Of a DNA stretch of 64,000 nt, positions 8,912 to 17,654 are shown in pieces (positions within the stretch are counted from its first letter, which is position 1; each line of letters begins with the position of its first letter). This DNA comes from DATBHM01 sp963772375 (lineage in GTDB: Bacteria > Actinomycetota > UBA4738 > JACQTL01): NCBI GenBank assembly GCA_963772375.1, contig CAVYXG010000004.1, positions 1-64,000 on the forward strand, written 5' to 3'. The notes beneath the pieces are model-generated. The model saw only the letters and a program-made list of their open reading frames with translations, had not been told where the DNA came from and did no database searches. The position numbers were made by a program, and so were the translations under genes.

Positions 8912-9364
8912 TCATGCCGCAAGCGCTTCGTGGGGACGGATGATGACGACCGGACACGAGGCGTGGTGTGCGCACTGCTGGCTCACCGATCCCAGGAGGA
9001 GCTCCCGGAACCCCCCGAGCCCACGCGACCCCACCACCAGCATGTCCGCGCCCTCCGCGGCGTCGATCAGCACCGAAGCCGGCGGCCCCTCGACGACGAT
9101 CGTCTCGACGGGCACCCCGGCGCCCGAAGGAAACACCCGCCGCATGGCGTCGGCCTGGGTCTCCTTCGCGCCCCATTCGAGGTCCTCGCCGAGCTCGTCG
9201 GGGATCATGGCCCCCGGCATGCCGAGATACGCCGAATGCGGGAACTCCCACGCGGTCACGATCGTCAGCGCCGCGCCGCGGCTCCGCGCCTCCTGGGCCG
9301 CCCATCCGAGCGCCGCGACCGATCCCTCGGAGCCGTCCACACCCACCACGATCCGACCGCTCAT
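8912..9364 (-). CDS. Universal stress protein (UspA family)
   Basis: A 150-residue cytoplasmic Usp domain: N-terminal strand 'IVVGVDGSEGS', a central acidic region, and the ATP-binding signature G-x2-G-x9-G-S in 'GSRGLGGFRELLLGSVS', ending 'CPVVIIRP'. The ATG at 9364 is chosen because GAGGAGG lies just upstream; an earlier in-frame start lacks this. Usp proteins bind ATP and help survival under stress. It stands alone, with the tetR promoter region on one side and the dehydrogenase gene on the other. Confidence 0.9.
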   Translation of the reverse strand: MSGRIVVGVDGSEGSVAALGWAAQEARSRGAALTIVTAWEFPHSAYLGMPGAMIPDELGEDLEWGAKETQADAMRRVFPSGAGVPVETIVVEGPPASVLIDAAEGADMLVVGSRGLGGFRELLLGSVSQQCAHHASCPVVIIRPHEALAA

Positions 9365-9499
9365 TGGGTCCTCCTCGTGCTCGTTCGTCGAATCCGATGC
9401 CAGCATCCGCCCGCAGCCGTGCCGGTCCCAGGTCCTGCGGCACCGCGGGCTGGGGGTCGAACGGCCCGTCGCCGGGGACCCGGCCGGTGCGCGCCGTCG

Positions 9500-11971
9500 C
9501 TACGGAATGCGCCCCTCGGGGACCAACGGCAAGGACCGCAGCCGCGTCTCCGCCGCGGCGAAGATCGCGTTCGCGATCGCGGGCGCGACCGCGATGAGCG
9601 GCGTCTCGCCGGCGCCGGCGGGTTCGACGTCGGGGCGATCGAGCAGCACCACCTCGACCTCGGGGACGTCCGAGAACCGCGGCACTCGGTAGTCGGTCAT
9701 CGTGCCGTTGGTCACGCATCCGTCCGCGAAGCGAACCGCCTCGAACAGCGCCGGACCGAGCGCCATCACCGTCGCACCCTCGACCTGGTTCGCGAGGTTG
9801 TCGCGGTCGACGATCGCCCCGCAGTCGAACGCCGTCACGAGGCGCTCGACCACCGGCCGGTCGCCGTCCATTCGAACCCGGGCCACGCTGGCGACCCTGG
9901 CCTCCTTCTCCTCCGCGCACGCCGCGCCCAGGGCGGTTCCCCCAACCGTGCGGGACGAGCCCCATCCGGCCCGTTCGGCCGCCGCGCGCAGCACGTCGGC
10001 CAGGCGCTCGTCGGCCAGGTTCCCCAGGCGGAACTCCACGGGGTCGATGCCGCATGCGGCCGCGAGCTCGTCGACGTGCGACTCCCGGGCGAACGCGTTC
10101 GCGGTGGCGGCCAGCGCCCGGTACGACCCCTGCGCAAGCGGCGACTCGGCCGGCTGGAACTCGATGCGCTCATCCGCGCACCGATACGGGCTGTCCAGGC
10201 CGGCGGCGCCGGAGTTCAGGTTGCGGAAGTCCCAGGCCGTGAGCCCGCCGTCCCGCGACGCGCCGCTCCGGACGTCGATCACCGCGGCGGGCCGCAGGTA
10301 CCCCCACTGAAACTCCTCCCGGCGGCTCCACCGGACCTTGACCGGGCGTCCGGTGGCCCGGGCGAACACGGCGGCCTCCGCGACCGCCCCCACCGCGTGC
10401 TTGCCGCCGAACCCGCCGCCGGTGGTCGGCACGATCACCCGAACCAGCGATTCGTCGATTCCCAGCCGGTCCGCAACCTCCTCGCGAACGCCGAACGGAC
10501 GCTGTGTCCCCGTCCACACGGTCAGGCGTTCGCCCTCCCACCGGGCGACGGCCACCCGCGTCTCGAGCGGGACGTGGGCGACGTACGCGGTCGTGTACGT
10601 CGCCTCGAGCCGAACCTCCGCGGCGGCGAGCGCGGCCTCCACGTTGCCGCGTTCCTCCAGGATCGAACCGCCCCAGCCCTCCTGCTCGGCCGGGTGGGCC
10701 CGAAGGTGCTCGACCAGCTCGGTGTCGGACGGCTGGGGCGTCGTGTCCCACTCCGCCCGCATCGCGGCGACCGCCCGGCGCGCGGTCGCCGGATCACCGG
10801 CCACGGCGCCCACCACGTCGCCCTCGTGCACCACGGTGGCGCCCGACAGCGCCCGCGCGCCGGCGAGGTCGAGGGACCGCAGGGTCGCGCCGATCCCCGG
10901 GGGCCGCAGGGCGGCGCCGTGTAGCAGGTCGGGGAGGTCCACATCCCCCGGATGGACCCTCGCGCCGGTCACGACGTCGGCCACGCCCACCCGTTCCACC
11001 TCGACGCGCGCGAGCCCCGCCGGGACCGGCGGCAGCGGCGGCGGCTCGGTGACGGTCTCCACACGCGGAGAGCCCAAATCGGCGCGGTCCAGCAGTCGGC
11101 GTGCCGCAGCCGCCGCCGAGCGGAGCACGGTGCCCACGTCGGCGATCGACCGGCTCCCGAACGTCCCCATGTCCGCGGGGCACAGGTCGGTGTCCCCCAT
11201 CACCAGGCGGACGTTCGCGAGCGGAACCCCCAGCTCGGCGGCGACCAGCGCCGAGAGCGCCGTCCGGTTGTCCTGCCCCGCGTCCACCTTGCCGGTGAAC
11301 GCGGTGACCACGTCGTCGGGTCCGACGTGCAGCCACGCCCCGCCGGTCGCCGACCAGGCGTCGGGGATGGCGCCCGGTGGCACGACGACGACCAGGCCGG
11401 GCGGAAGGATTTCGAAGAAATCACGGTCGCGAGCCCGCGTCTGGTCCCAGGGCCGGGAGGGTCTGCCCTCGATCCGGCCGCCCGCGGCCGACGGAGCGGG
11501 CACGCCGGATTCCTCGTTCGCCATCACGGCAGCCCGATGAACCGCTCGAAGGATCCTGGGGTAGGCGCAGCACCGGCACACGTTCCCCTGCAGCGCCTCG
11601 CGGACGTCGTCGTCGCCGGGATTCGGCGTCCGCTCGAGCAGCGCGACGGTGGCCATGATCATCCCGGGCGTGCAGAACCCGCACTGGAACGCTCGTTCCT
11701 CGGCGAACGCCCGCTGGACGGGATGCAGCGAACCGTCCTCAGCCATGCCCTCGACCGTTGACACGGCGCGTCCGTGCGCCTCGCCGACCGGGGTGATGCA
11801 GGCATGGACCGGTTCGCCGTCGACCAGCACCGTGCAGGCGCCGCAGGCGCCCTCCCCGCAGGCGTACTTGGCGCCGTTCAGGTGGAGCTCCTCGCGCAGC
11901 ACCTGCAGGAGCGAGCGGTCGGGTTCGGACGGGACGTCGAATTCGACGCCGTCGACGGTGAGCTGCGGCAT
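9500..11971 (-). CDS. Fused [2Fe-2S]/molybdopterin hydroxylase of the xanthine dehydrogenase family
   Basis: A single 823-residue chain combining what are usually two subunits. Residues 1-155 are the small iron-sulfur subunit: a plant-type ferredoxin cluster at Cys38, 43, 46, 58 and a second cluster at Cys97, 100, 132, 134 (here 'CRCC' where CRCT is usual). The rest is a molybdopterin-binding subunit with GGGFGGK, 'QGSYRA' and the catalytic-Glu motif GAGE near the C terminus. It looks closest to isoquinoline 1-oxidoreductase-like enzymes, which hydroxylate N-heterocycles or aldehydes. No FAD subunit is fused or adjacent, so electrons presumably go to another acceptor. The exact substrate is unknown. 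The ATG at 11971 begins the ferredoxin domain at the family position. Confidence 0.85.
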   Translation of the reverse strand: MPQLTVDGVEFDVPSEPDRSLLQVLREELHLNGAKYACGEGACGACTVLVDGEPVHACITPVGEAHGRAVSTVEGMAEDGSLHPVQRAFAEERAFQCGFCTPGMIMATVALLERTPNPGDDDVREALQGNVCRCCAYPRILRAVHRAAVMANEESGVPAPSAAGGRIEGRPSRPWDQTRARDRDFFEILPPGLVVVVPPGAIPDAWSATGGAWLHVGPDDVVTAFTGKVDAGQDNRTALSALVAAELGVPLANVRLVMGDTDLCPADMGTFGSRSIADVGTVLRSAAAAARRLLDRADLGSPRVETVTEPPPLPPVPAGLARVEVERVGVADVVTGARVHPGDVDLPDLLHGAALRPPGIGATLRSLDLAGARALSGATVVHEGDVVGAVAGDPATARRAVAAMRAEWDTTPQPSDTELVEHLRAHPAEQEGWGGSILEERGNVEAALAAAEVRLEATYTTAYVAHVPLETRVAVARWEGERLTVWTGTQRPFGVREEVADRLGIDESLVRVIVPTTGGGFGGKHAVGAVAEAAVFARATGRPVKVRWSRREEFQWGYLRPAAVIDVRSGASRDGGLTAWDFRNLNSGAAGLDSPYRCADERIEFQPAESPLAQGSYRALAATANAFARESHVDELAAACGIDPVEFRLGNLADERLADVLRAAAERAGWGSSRTVGGTALGAACAEEKEARVASVARVRMDGDRPVVERLVTAFDCGAIVDRDNLANQVEGATVMALGPALFEAVRFADGCVTNGTMTDYRVPRFSDVPEVEVVLLDRPDVEPAGAGETPLIAVAPAIANAIFAAAETRLRSLPLVPEGRIP

Positions 11972-12039
11972 CGACGACGAGTCTACGTCCGGGGTCGGCC
12001 GAGGCCTCCGGGTTCCGGACCACGCGCGGCGGTGCCGGT

Positions 12040-12957
12040 TCAGGCGTAGGACGCGGCGAACCCCTCCCGCCAGCTCGGGTACCGGAGCGTCCACCCCAGC
12101 GCCCGCTTGGCCTTGGCGTTCGACGCGCCGCGGGCCTCGGTCATCATCACGACCGGGACCTCGCCGGCCACGATCCGGGCCAGCCACCGCGGGAACCGCA
12201 TCGGCGGCTTCGCGCCGAGCACCCGGGCCAACGCGGGCAGCCACTCGCGAACAGGCGCCGGTTCGTCGTCCACCACGTGGTAGACCCCGGGGTCGCCGTT
12301 CTCCAGCGCGAGCACCGTGGCCGCGGCTGCGTCGTCGAGGTGGATGAGCGACCACACGCCGCCGCCGTCGCCCACGATCGGGAACTTCCGGGCCCGGACG
12401 GCCTCGACGAGCTCGTCCTCCGGATCGCCGTAGAACCCGCCGTACCGCAGGGCCAGGCCGCCGGCGGCGACCACGGTGCGGTCGAGGTACGCCATCGCCT
12501 CCACTGTCTCGCGCATCGGCGCCGGCGGGTCCGGGTCGAGCGGGTCGTCCTCGGTCTTCACCATGGCGCCCGTCCGGGCGAACCGGTGCGAGGCGAAGCT
12601 CTGGACGACGACCCGCTCCACGCCCGCTGCGTCGGCGGCCGCCAGCAGGGCGTCCGTCCCGGCCGTGCGCAGGCGGTTCGTCTGCGCGAAGCTCCGGTCG
12701 AAGTGCTTGAAGTCGCTGAGGCCGGCGAGCGCGGTGGCCTCGTCGACGACGGCGTCCGGCTTCGCGTCGACGACGGCGCGCTCCACGGCGGCCGCGTCGA
12801 GCAGGTCGAGCACGACGGGTTCGGCCCCGAGCTCGTGCAGACGGTCCACCTTGGCCGGCGACCGGCAGGTCCCGGTCACCTCGTGGCCGGCGTCGATCAG
12901 CTGGGGAACGAGCCGGCGGCCGATGGCGCCGCTCGCCCCCACGACGAAGACTCGCAT
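12040..12957 (-). CDS. NAD(P)-dependent epimerase/dehydratase-like protein
   Basis: A 305-residue extended short-chain dehydrogenase. The Rossmann motif is 'VVGASGAIGRRLV' (GxxGxxG) at the extreme N terminus, and the C terminus reads 'LGWTLRYPSWREGF', common in NAD-epimerase-like proteins. The usual Ser-Tyr-Lys catalytic set is not obvious: the expected YxxxK region reads 'AMAYLDRTVVAA', so it may be an atypical member or a redox sensor. Its ATG lies 15 bp downstream of the next SDR gene, so the two are likely one operon. Confidence 0.8.
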   Translation of the reverse strand: MRVFVVGASGAIGRRLVPQLIDAGHEVTGTCRSPAKVDRLHELGAEPVVLDLLDAAAVERAVVDAKPDAVVDEATALAGLSDFKHFDRSFAQTNRLRTAGTDALLAAADAAGVERVVVQSFASHRFARTGAMVKTEDDPLDPDPPAPMRETVEAMAYLDRTVVAAGGLALRYGGFYGDPEDELVEAVRARKFPIVGDGGGVWSLIHLDDAAAATVLALENGDPGVYHVVDDEPAPVREWLPALARVLGAKPPMRFPRWLARIVAGEVPVVMMTEARGASNAKAKRALGWTLRYPSWREGFAASYA

Positions 12958-12972
12958 GACATGACCTCCTTC

Positions 12973-13752
12973 CTATCGGTTGGCGACGCTCGACGGCACG
13001 GGGTACGTGGCGTCGAGCCATTCGGTGAACGAGGGCCCGGCGAGCAGAGCGTCCGGGCCGGGCAGCAGGGCGCCGGACTCGTACAGGTCCGCGTCGTTCG
13101 GGTCGGCGACCTCCTCGATCCGAACCGCGTCGCCCCGTTGCTCGACCAACCGCCCGCAGAGCTCCGCCATCCGCTCCTCGGCCGGCCCAGCGATCTCCAA
13201 GATCGGGGAGCCGTCGTCCCACGGGTCCGTGGCCAGATCCGCCAGCGCCTCGCCCACGGCCCTCGCCGCGACCGGCTGCGTCCGCATCCCCGGCACATAC
13301 GCGACCCCGTCGCGCGTCCCCCACGCCACCATCTGCTCCACGAGCTCGTGGAACTGGCTGGCGCGCAGGATCCCCGCCGGAACCGGCCCGGCGAGCGAGG
13401 CCCGCTCGTGCTTCACCTTCGTCCGCCCGTACCCACCGGTGAACCGGTCGCACCCGACGATCGACACGACGACCATGCGACCGACGCCTGCCCGCTCGCC
13501 GGCCTCCTGCAGGTTGTGCGCGGCGGTTGTGAAGAACGCGGTCGCCGCCTCCTCCTCGGGTGATGGTCCGGTGGCGGCGTCGACGATGGAATCGACGCCC
13601 TCGAGCGCCTCGGCCAGCCCCTCCCCGGTGACGACGTCGACACCCGTGGCCCGCGACATCGGAACGACCTCGTGGCCGCGTTCGGCGAGCACGTCGACGA
13701 CGTGCCGCCCGACCCGTCCGGTCGCCCCCGCAACGGCGATTCTCATGGTCAT
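12973..13752 (-). CDS. NmrA-like SDR NAD(P)-binding protein
   Basis: A 259-residue atypical short-chain dehydrogenase with the dinucleotide motif 'VAGATGRVGRHVV' and 'TKVKHE' further on. The start Met at 13752 has GAGGGA just upstream; Met3 is the alternative. NmrA-like proteins of this kind are frequent neighbours and targets of ECF41 sigma factors, and here the divergent gene 90 bp away is exactly an ECF41 factor, although now broken. The intergenic region presumably once held an ECF41 promoter. The enzymatic reaction is unknown. Confidence 0.8.
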   Translation of the reverse strand: MTMRIAVAGATGRVGRHVVDVLAERGHEVVPMSRATGVDVVTGEGLAEALEGVDSIVDAATGPSPEEEAATAFFTTAAHNLQEAGERAGVGRMVVVSIVGCDRFTGGYGRTKVKHERASLAGPVPAGILRASQFHELVEQMVAWGTRDGVAYVPGMRTQPVAARAVGEALADLATDPWDDGSPILEIAGPAEERMAELCGRLVEQRGDAVRIEEVADPNDADLYESGALLPGPDALLAGPSFTEWLDATYPVPSSVANR

Positions 13753-13842
13753 CGTTCCCTCGTTCTCGTCCGTCGAACCCGTCACATCCGCCCAATTCGG
13801 ACGGTCATGGATACGACACGCGGGAAGGATGTGATGTGACCG

Positions 13843-14348
13843 ATGGACGGACGCGATTGGCTGACCGAGCCGTTCGAGGAACAGCAGCCCCGCCTGCGGG
13901 CGGTGGCCTACCGGATGCTCGGCTCCGTGGCCGAGGCTGACGACGCGGTGCAGGAGGCCTGGATCCGCCTGCACCGCACCGACACGAGCGACATCGAGAA
14001 CCTCGGGGCCTGGCTCACCACCGTGGTCGCCCGGATCTGCCTGAACATGCTGTGGTCGCGCTCGGCGCGGGCCGAGGAGCCGCTCGAGGTCCACATGCCG
14101 GACCCGATCGTCGGCCGCGAGGACGCCGACGATCCCGAGCAGCGCGCCTTGATCGCCGACTCGGTCGGGCTCGCCATGCTGGTGGTGCTGGAGACCCTCT
14201 CCCCCGCCGAACGGTGGTGGTGGTTCCCCCGGAACGGCCGCTCGCCGTGATGAGCTTCACGGTGCGGGGCGAGCGCATCGTGGAGATCGACGTGCTCGCC
14301 GACCCCGAGCGCCTCGCGCACCTCGACCTTGCCGTGATCGCCGAGTGA
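13843..14348 (+). pseudogene. ECF41 (SigJ-like) sigma factor with internal deletion
   Basis: The first frame (13,843-14,250) encodes sigma region 2 ('RAVAYRMLGSVAEADDAVQE', 'AWLTTVVARICLNML') and the start of region 4 ('LETLSPAER'), then becomes nonsense. Another frame resumes with 'PLAVMSFTVRGERIVEID' and ends at TGA 14,348. That is the C-terminal SnoaL-like tail that follows sigma region 4 in ECF41 proteins. About 400 bp that should encode most of region 4 and the SnoaL-like domain are missing, and the frames do not match. A full-length relative is about 290-300 residues, whereas only about 160 are left. ECF41 factors normally use the tail to tune promoter binding. Confidence 0.8.
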
Positions 14349-14363
14349 ACCCCACCGGCGGCG

Positions 14364-14861
14364 CTACCGGCGGTGGCCGATCACCCAGGCCGCGCCGATC
14401 CAGGCCGCCACCGTCCACGCGGCGAGCACGGCGTACGAGACGCCCACGTCGCGCACGAGCCCGGTGGTCACGCTCGCGCGGAGCACCTGGGCGAGGTGGT
14501 AGATCGGGAGCACGCGGTGGACGTCGGCGAGCCACACCGGCAGCTGGGCGATCGGGAACACGACCGGCGAGAACATCAGCACGACGAAGATCAGGACGTT
14601 GACGATGACGTTCACTACCAGCGGGTTCCTCACGAGCTGAGCCAGCCCGAACCCCACCGACGTGGCCATGAGCGACGCCAGCAGGAAGGCCGGCAGCCAC
14701 GGCTTGACGTCCGGGATCGCCCCCAGGATCGGGAGAGCGAGCAGGATCCCGACCGCCAGGGCGGCCGCCACCGCCACCGTCCTCGCGAGGCTCGACGCCA
14801 GGACGACGACCGCGATCGCGAACCACAGGTAGACGACCGTGAACACGGTCCCGAGAAGCAT
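14364..14861 (-). pseudogene. ABC-2 permease, C-terminal half only
   Basis: About 165 residues with five hydrophobic segments, including 'VNVIVNVLIFVVLMFSPVVF' and 'PVWLADVHRVLPIYHLAQVL', the C-terminal half of an ABC-2 exporter permease. The in-frame sequence further upstream is antisense to the neighbouring nucleotidyltransferase remnant and looks non-coding, so homology begins near the Met at 14861. Neither an N-terminal half nor an ATPase partner is present. Confidence 0.65.
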
Positions 14862-14865
14862 CGGC

Positions 14866-15457
14866 CGCCCGCACATGCTCATCGCGCTGTACGAGGACCT
14901 GCTGCACGTCGACTTCGAGCCGGTTGCGCTGCCGGACGTGGCCGCGCGGAATGCCGGGATCCCGGCGGTGGTCCTGTGGGCCCGCGACGGCCGCATCGCC
15001 GAGGCCCTCCCGGCCGAACGACCGCCGCTCGACCCCGCGCGGGAGCTGGCGTGGTTCGAGGACCGGATGTGGACGTGGAGCTGGTACATCCAGTCCAAGA
15101 TCCTCCGCGGCGAGCCGTACGAGACCTTGGACGCCCTGCAGTTCGTGCGGGGCGGGGTGGTGTTCGGACCTGCTCTCGCTGGGGGCCGGCGAACCGCCCG
15201 GCGGCTCCCGTCGGGACGAGGAACGCGTCGGGACGTGGGCGGCCCGCTCCGCGGCGACGGTCCCCACGCTCACACGGGAATCCACGCTGGCCGCCCTCCG
15301 CTCGACCATTGGCACCTACAAGGAGCTGGCCGATCCGCTGCTGGAGGGACACCGTGTCCCCAGGGCGGAACATGCGAGGGCAGTCGTCCTTCGCGCGCTC
15401 GACCACGGGCTCGACTGGACGCCCGATCCCGCGAGGCCGCCTGCCGGCTCGGCCTGA
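14866..15457 (+). pseudogene. Nucleotidyltransferase-like protein, N-terminally truncated and frameshifted
   Basis: The remnant starts inside the protein at 'LIALYEDLLHVDFEP' and runs to 'EDRMWTWSWYIQSKILRGEP', features I associate with the C-terminal half of MNT/AadK-like nucleotidyltransferases. Near 15,170 the sense moves to the next frame ('LLSLGAG', 'TLAALRSTIGTYKELADP'), which stops at 15,457. The catalytic GSxxxG...DxD part is missing. It abuts the truncated permease head-on. Confidence 0.6.
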
Positions 15458-15633
15458 GGGGCCGGCCTGGCGCCGTCCCCCCGGATGGCGCCGGACCTCC
15501 GCGACTCGCATTTGTCACTCAAATCGGTCCGAACCGGTTCACGCCGCCGCCAGGCCGCGCAGCCTCGGGCCCGAGCGGACTCGAGGCATCGGGTCTGCCT
15601 TTCTTGTTGTTCGCTCGAGTGAAAGGAGCCGGC

Positions 15634-16529
15634 GTGAGGGGCACGCTCTCGATCGCGTTGGGAACAATCCTGCTCGCCACCGTCACGGGAGGGGTGACGT
15701 CGGCGAGGGCGGCCACGTCCACACCCGTTCGGATCCCGACAACGGGAACCTACCTCGGCGCCCATGTCCACACCAGCGCGGGCAATGAACAGACCGACGT
15801 CACCACGCTCGAGACGGCCATGGGACGCGGGCTCGACATGGACTCCCACTACTATCCGTGGACCTCGACCTTCCCGAGCCGGCTGGACACGTTCGACGTC
15901 CAGGCCGGCCGCATCCCGATGGACTCGTGGGCACGGAGCGACGACCGCGCCAATCAACAACGGATCCCAGGACGCGCTGATCCGTGCCCGAGCCGCGTCG
16001 GTCCGCCGCAGCAGTTCATCGCTCCGTGGAAGCACGTCGTCGGCATCTTCAGAGCGCAGGGAGCGACCAATGTCGGCTGGGTATGGAGCCCGAACGCCTT
16101 CCACTTCTCGGGGGCGTGTCCCAACGGTTGTACCCGGGAGCCGCCTATGTGGACTGGATCGCGGCCGACGGATACAACTGGTCGCCGAAGACACCCGCCG
16201 GAAGCTCGATTACGGCGTGGGCGTCGTACCGTGACGCGTTCTCCGCCTTCTACTCGTGGGCACAGTCGCAGGGGAAGCCGCTCATGGTCGCCGAGACGGG
16301 GGCGATGGAGTACCCGGGGATGCCGACCCGGAAGTCGCAGTGGATCACCGACATGGGAAACGCGATCCGGGCGAGCTATCCCAAGGTCAAGGCGCTCGTC
16401 TACTTCGACCAGGTCGGCGGCTCCAACCAGAGCGGAACGCAGTTCGACTGGCGACTGAACTCCTCGACGGCCTCGCTGAATGCCTGGGCGGCGCTGGGCC
16501 GTCTGAGCTGGTTCCATCCGGCGCACTGA
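15634..16529 (+). pseudogene. GH26-like secreted glycoside hydrolase, frameshifted
   Basis: It starts at GTG 15634, with AAGGAG upstream, and encodes a signal peptide ending 'TSARAATS'. It then reads 'GTYLGAHVHTSAGN' and 'HYYPWTSTFPSRLD' in one frame, 'INNGSQDALIRARAA' in a second, 'FIAPWKHVVGIFRAQGATN' and 'VGWVWSPNAF' back in the first, and from about 16,125 'YPGAAYVDWIAADGYNW' and 'PLMVAETGAMEYPG' in the third, ending at TGA 16,529. This order matches GH26-like (mannanase-type) proteins. Around 30-50 residues carrying the acid/base Glu segment are missing near 15,990. At least three frame changes make it a dead gene unless the assembly is wrong. Confidence 0.7.
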
Positions 16530-16574
16530 CCATCGAATCACTCCCGGAAGAGTGCCCGGAGGCGAGACTTGGCC

Positions 16575-17558
16575 TCAGCGGCACACACCGGTTCCGACGG
16601 GAGCCGGGTTCCTGGTGATCCGGATGTCGGGATACAGCGTTCCGTATTGGTCCGCCGTGAACACGGCGAGGTATCCGGCGCATCCCTCCGCGTCGTGGAA
16701 CACTCCTCCCGACAGGCTCGTCCTGTTGTCCCACCCGACCCAGTGCGCCCGGCACGTGCCGGTCGCCCAGCACACGTAGTCCCCGGTCGACATGATCCGG
16801 ACCGTCACCGGGACCGTGGCGCGGAAGTTGACGTGGTAGGTGAAGGTGTCCGGGACTCCGCCCACGTACACCCAGCCCGGGGTGAGCGGGCATTCGTGCG
16901 AGGTGCCGTCGCACGTGTCCCACAGCACGAATCGCGGGCTCTGAAGGTCGCCGACCGACGTGTCGATCCGACCTCGAATGGAGTTGATCTGGGCTGCGGC
17001 TCGATCCGCCCGGGCCTGGAGGGTGGCGATCCGCGATTCGAGCGATCCGATGGTCGCGTGCGCATTTCGGACGGCGATCGTCGCTGCGTGCGCCTCCGCC
17101 CTGGCCTGGTCGACCGATCGAAATTCGGTGACGAACGCCCCGATGCCCACAGCGGCAAGGGTGATCGCCGCCATCCACGCCACCACGGTGCGCTCCAGGA
17201 ACCGCTCTCGGGGCGGCTTCGGGTCCGGCCCCCGGAGATCGGCGGGTTGGTCCGTCGACCCGGGGTGCGCGGATGAGACAGAGCCCTCATCCCCCTCGAG
17301 ACCCGGACGGTCCCGCGGAGGATCCGGCACCCGGCGTGAACGGACAGGCTGTGAGCCTGGCTCCTGTGGGGGAAATGAACTCGGGCCATGCGACAAGGTC
17401 GACCGCCTCTCGCTGGATCTGCCTCGAGCCGAGTGTCCCACGTTCGATTCCAGCCGGGCTTCCTGGGCGTCACGACCGTCGCGGAACAGGCGGTGCCCAA
17501 CGGCATGCTCGGCACGGCGAGCGAGGGCGAGCCGTATCCGGCACCGACGCACAACCAC
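16575..17558 (-). CDS. Single-pass membrane protein with coiled coil and extracytoplasmic domain
   Basis: I do not recognise a family. A charged, Pro/Arg-rich N-terminal part is followed by one transmembrane segment ('VVAWMAAITLAAVGIGAFV'), a heptad-like stretch rich in Ala/Glu/Arg ('TIGSLESRIATLQARADRAA') and a beta-rich domain of about 130 residues with several cysteines ('WDTCDGTSHECPL', 'DYVCWATGTCRAHW') that could form disulphides outside the cell. The start is uncertain: the first part of the frame looks non-coding, no good ribosome site is visible, and the true start may lie near 17,330. Confidence 0.5.
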   Translation of the reverse strand: MVVRRCRIRLALARRAEHAVGHRLFRDGRDAQEARLESNVGHSARGRSSERRSTLSHGPSSFPPQEPGSQPVRSRRVPDPPRDRPGLEGDEGSVSSAHPGSTDQPADLRGPDPKPPRERFLERTVVAWMAAITLAAVGIGAFVTEFRSVDQARAEAHAATIAVRNAHATIGSLESRIATLQARADRAAAQINSIRGRIDTSVGDLQSPRFVLWDTCDGTSHECPLTPGWVYVGGVPDTFTYHVNFRATVPVTVRIMSTGDYVCWATGTCRAHWVGWDNRTSLSGGVFHDAEGCAGYLAVFTADQYGTLYPDIRITRNPAPVGTGVCR

Positions 17559-17654
17559 ATGCCGCAGCAGGAGCGGACGCCCGGCCGCAAGCCGGTTTCC
17601 TAGGCCCCGCGGGTCATCGGCAGCGCGTTGCGCGGAATCCGGGATGGCGCTCCG

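Noticed and set aside
9500..13795. A 1431-codon minus-strand frame that seems to fuse the dehydrogenase to upstream sequence
   Set aside because: Upstream of 11,971 it runs out of frame through the two SDR genes; the true start is the ferredoxin-domain ATG.
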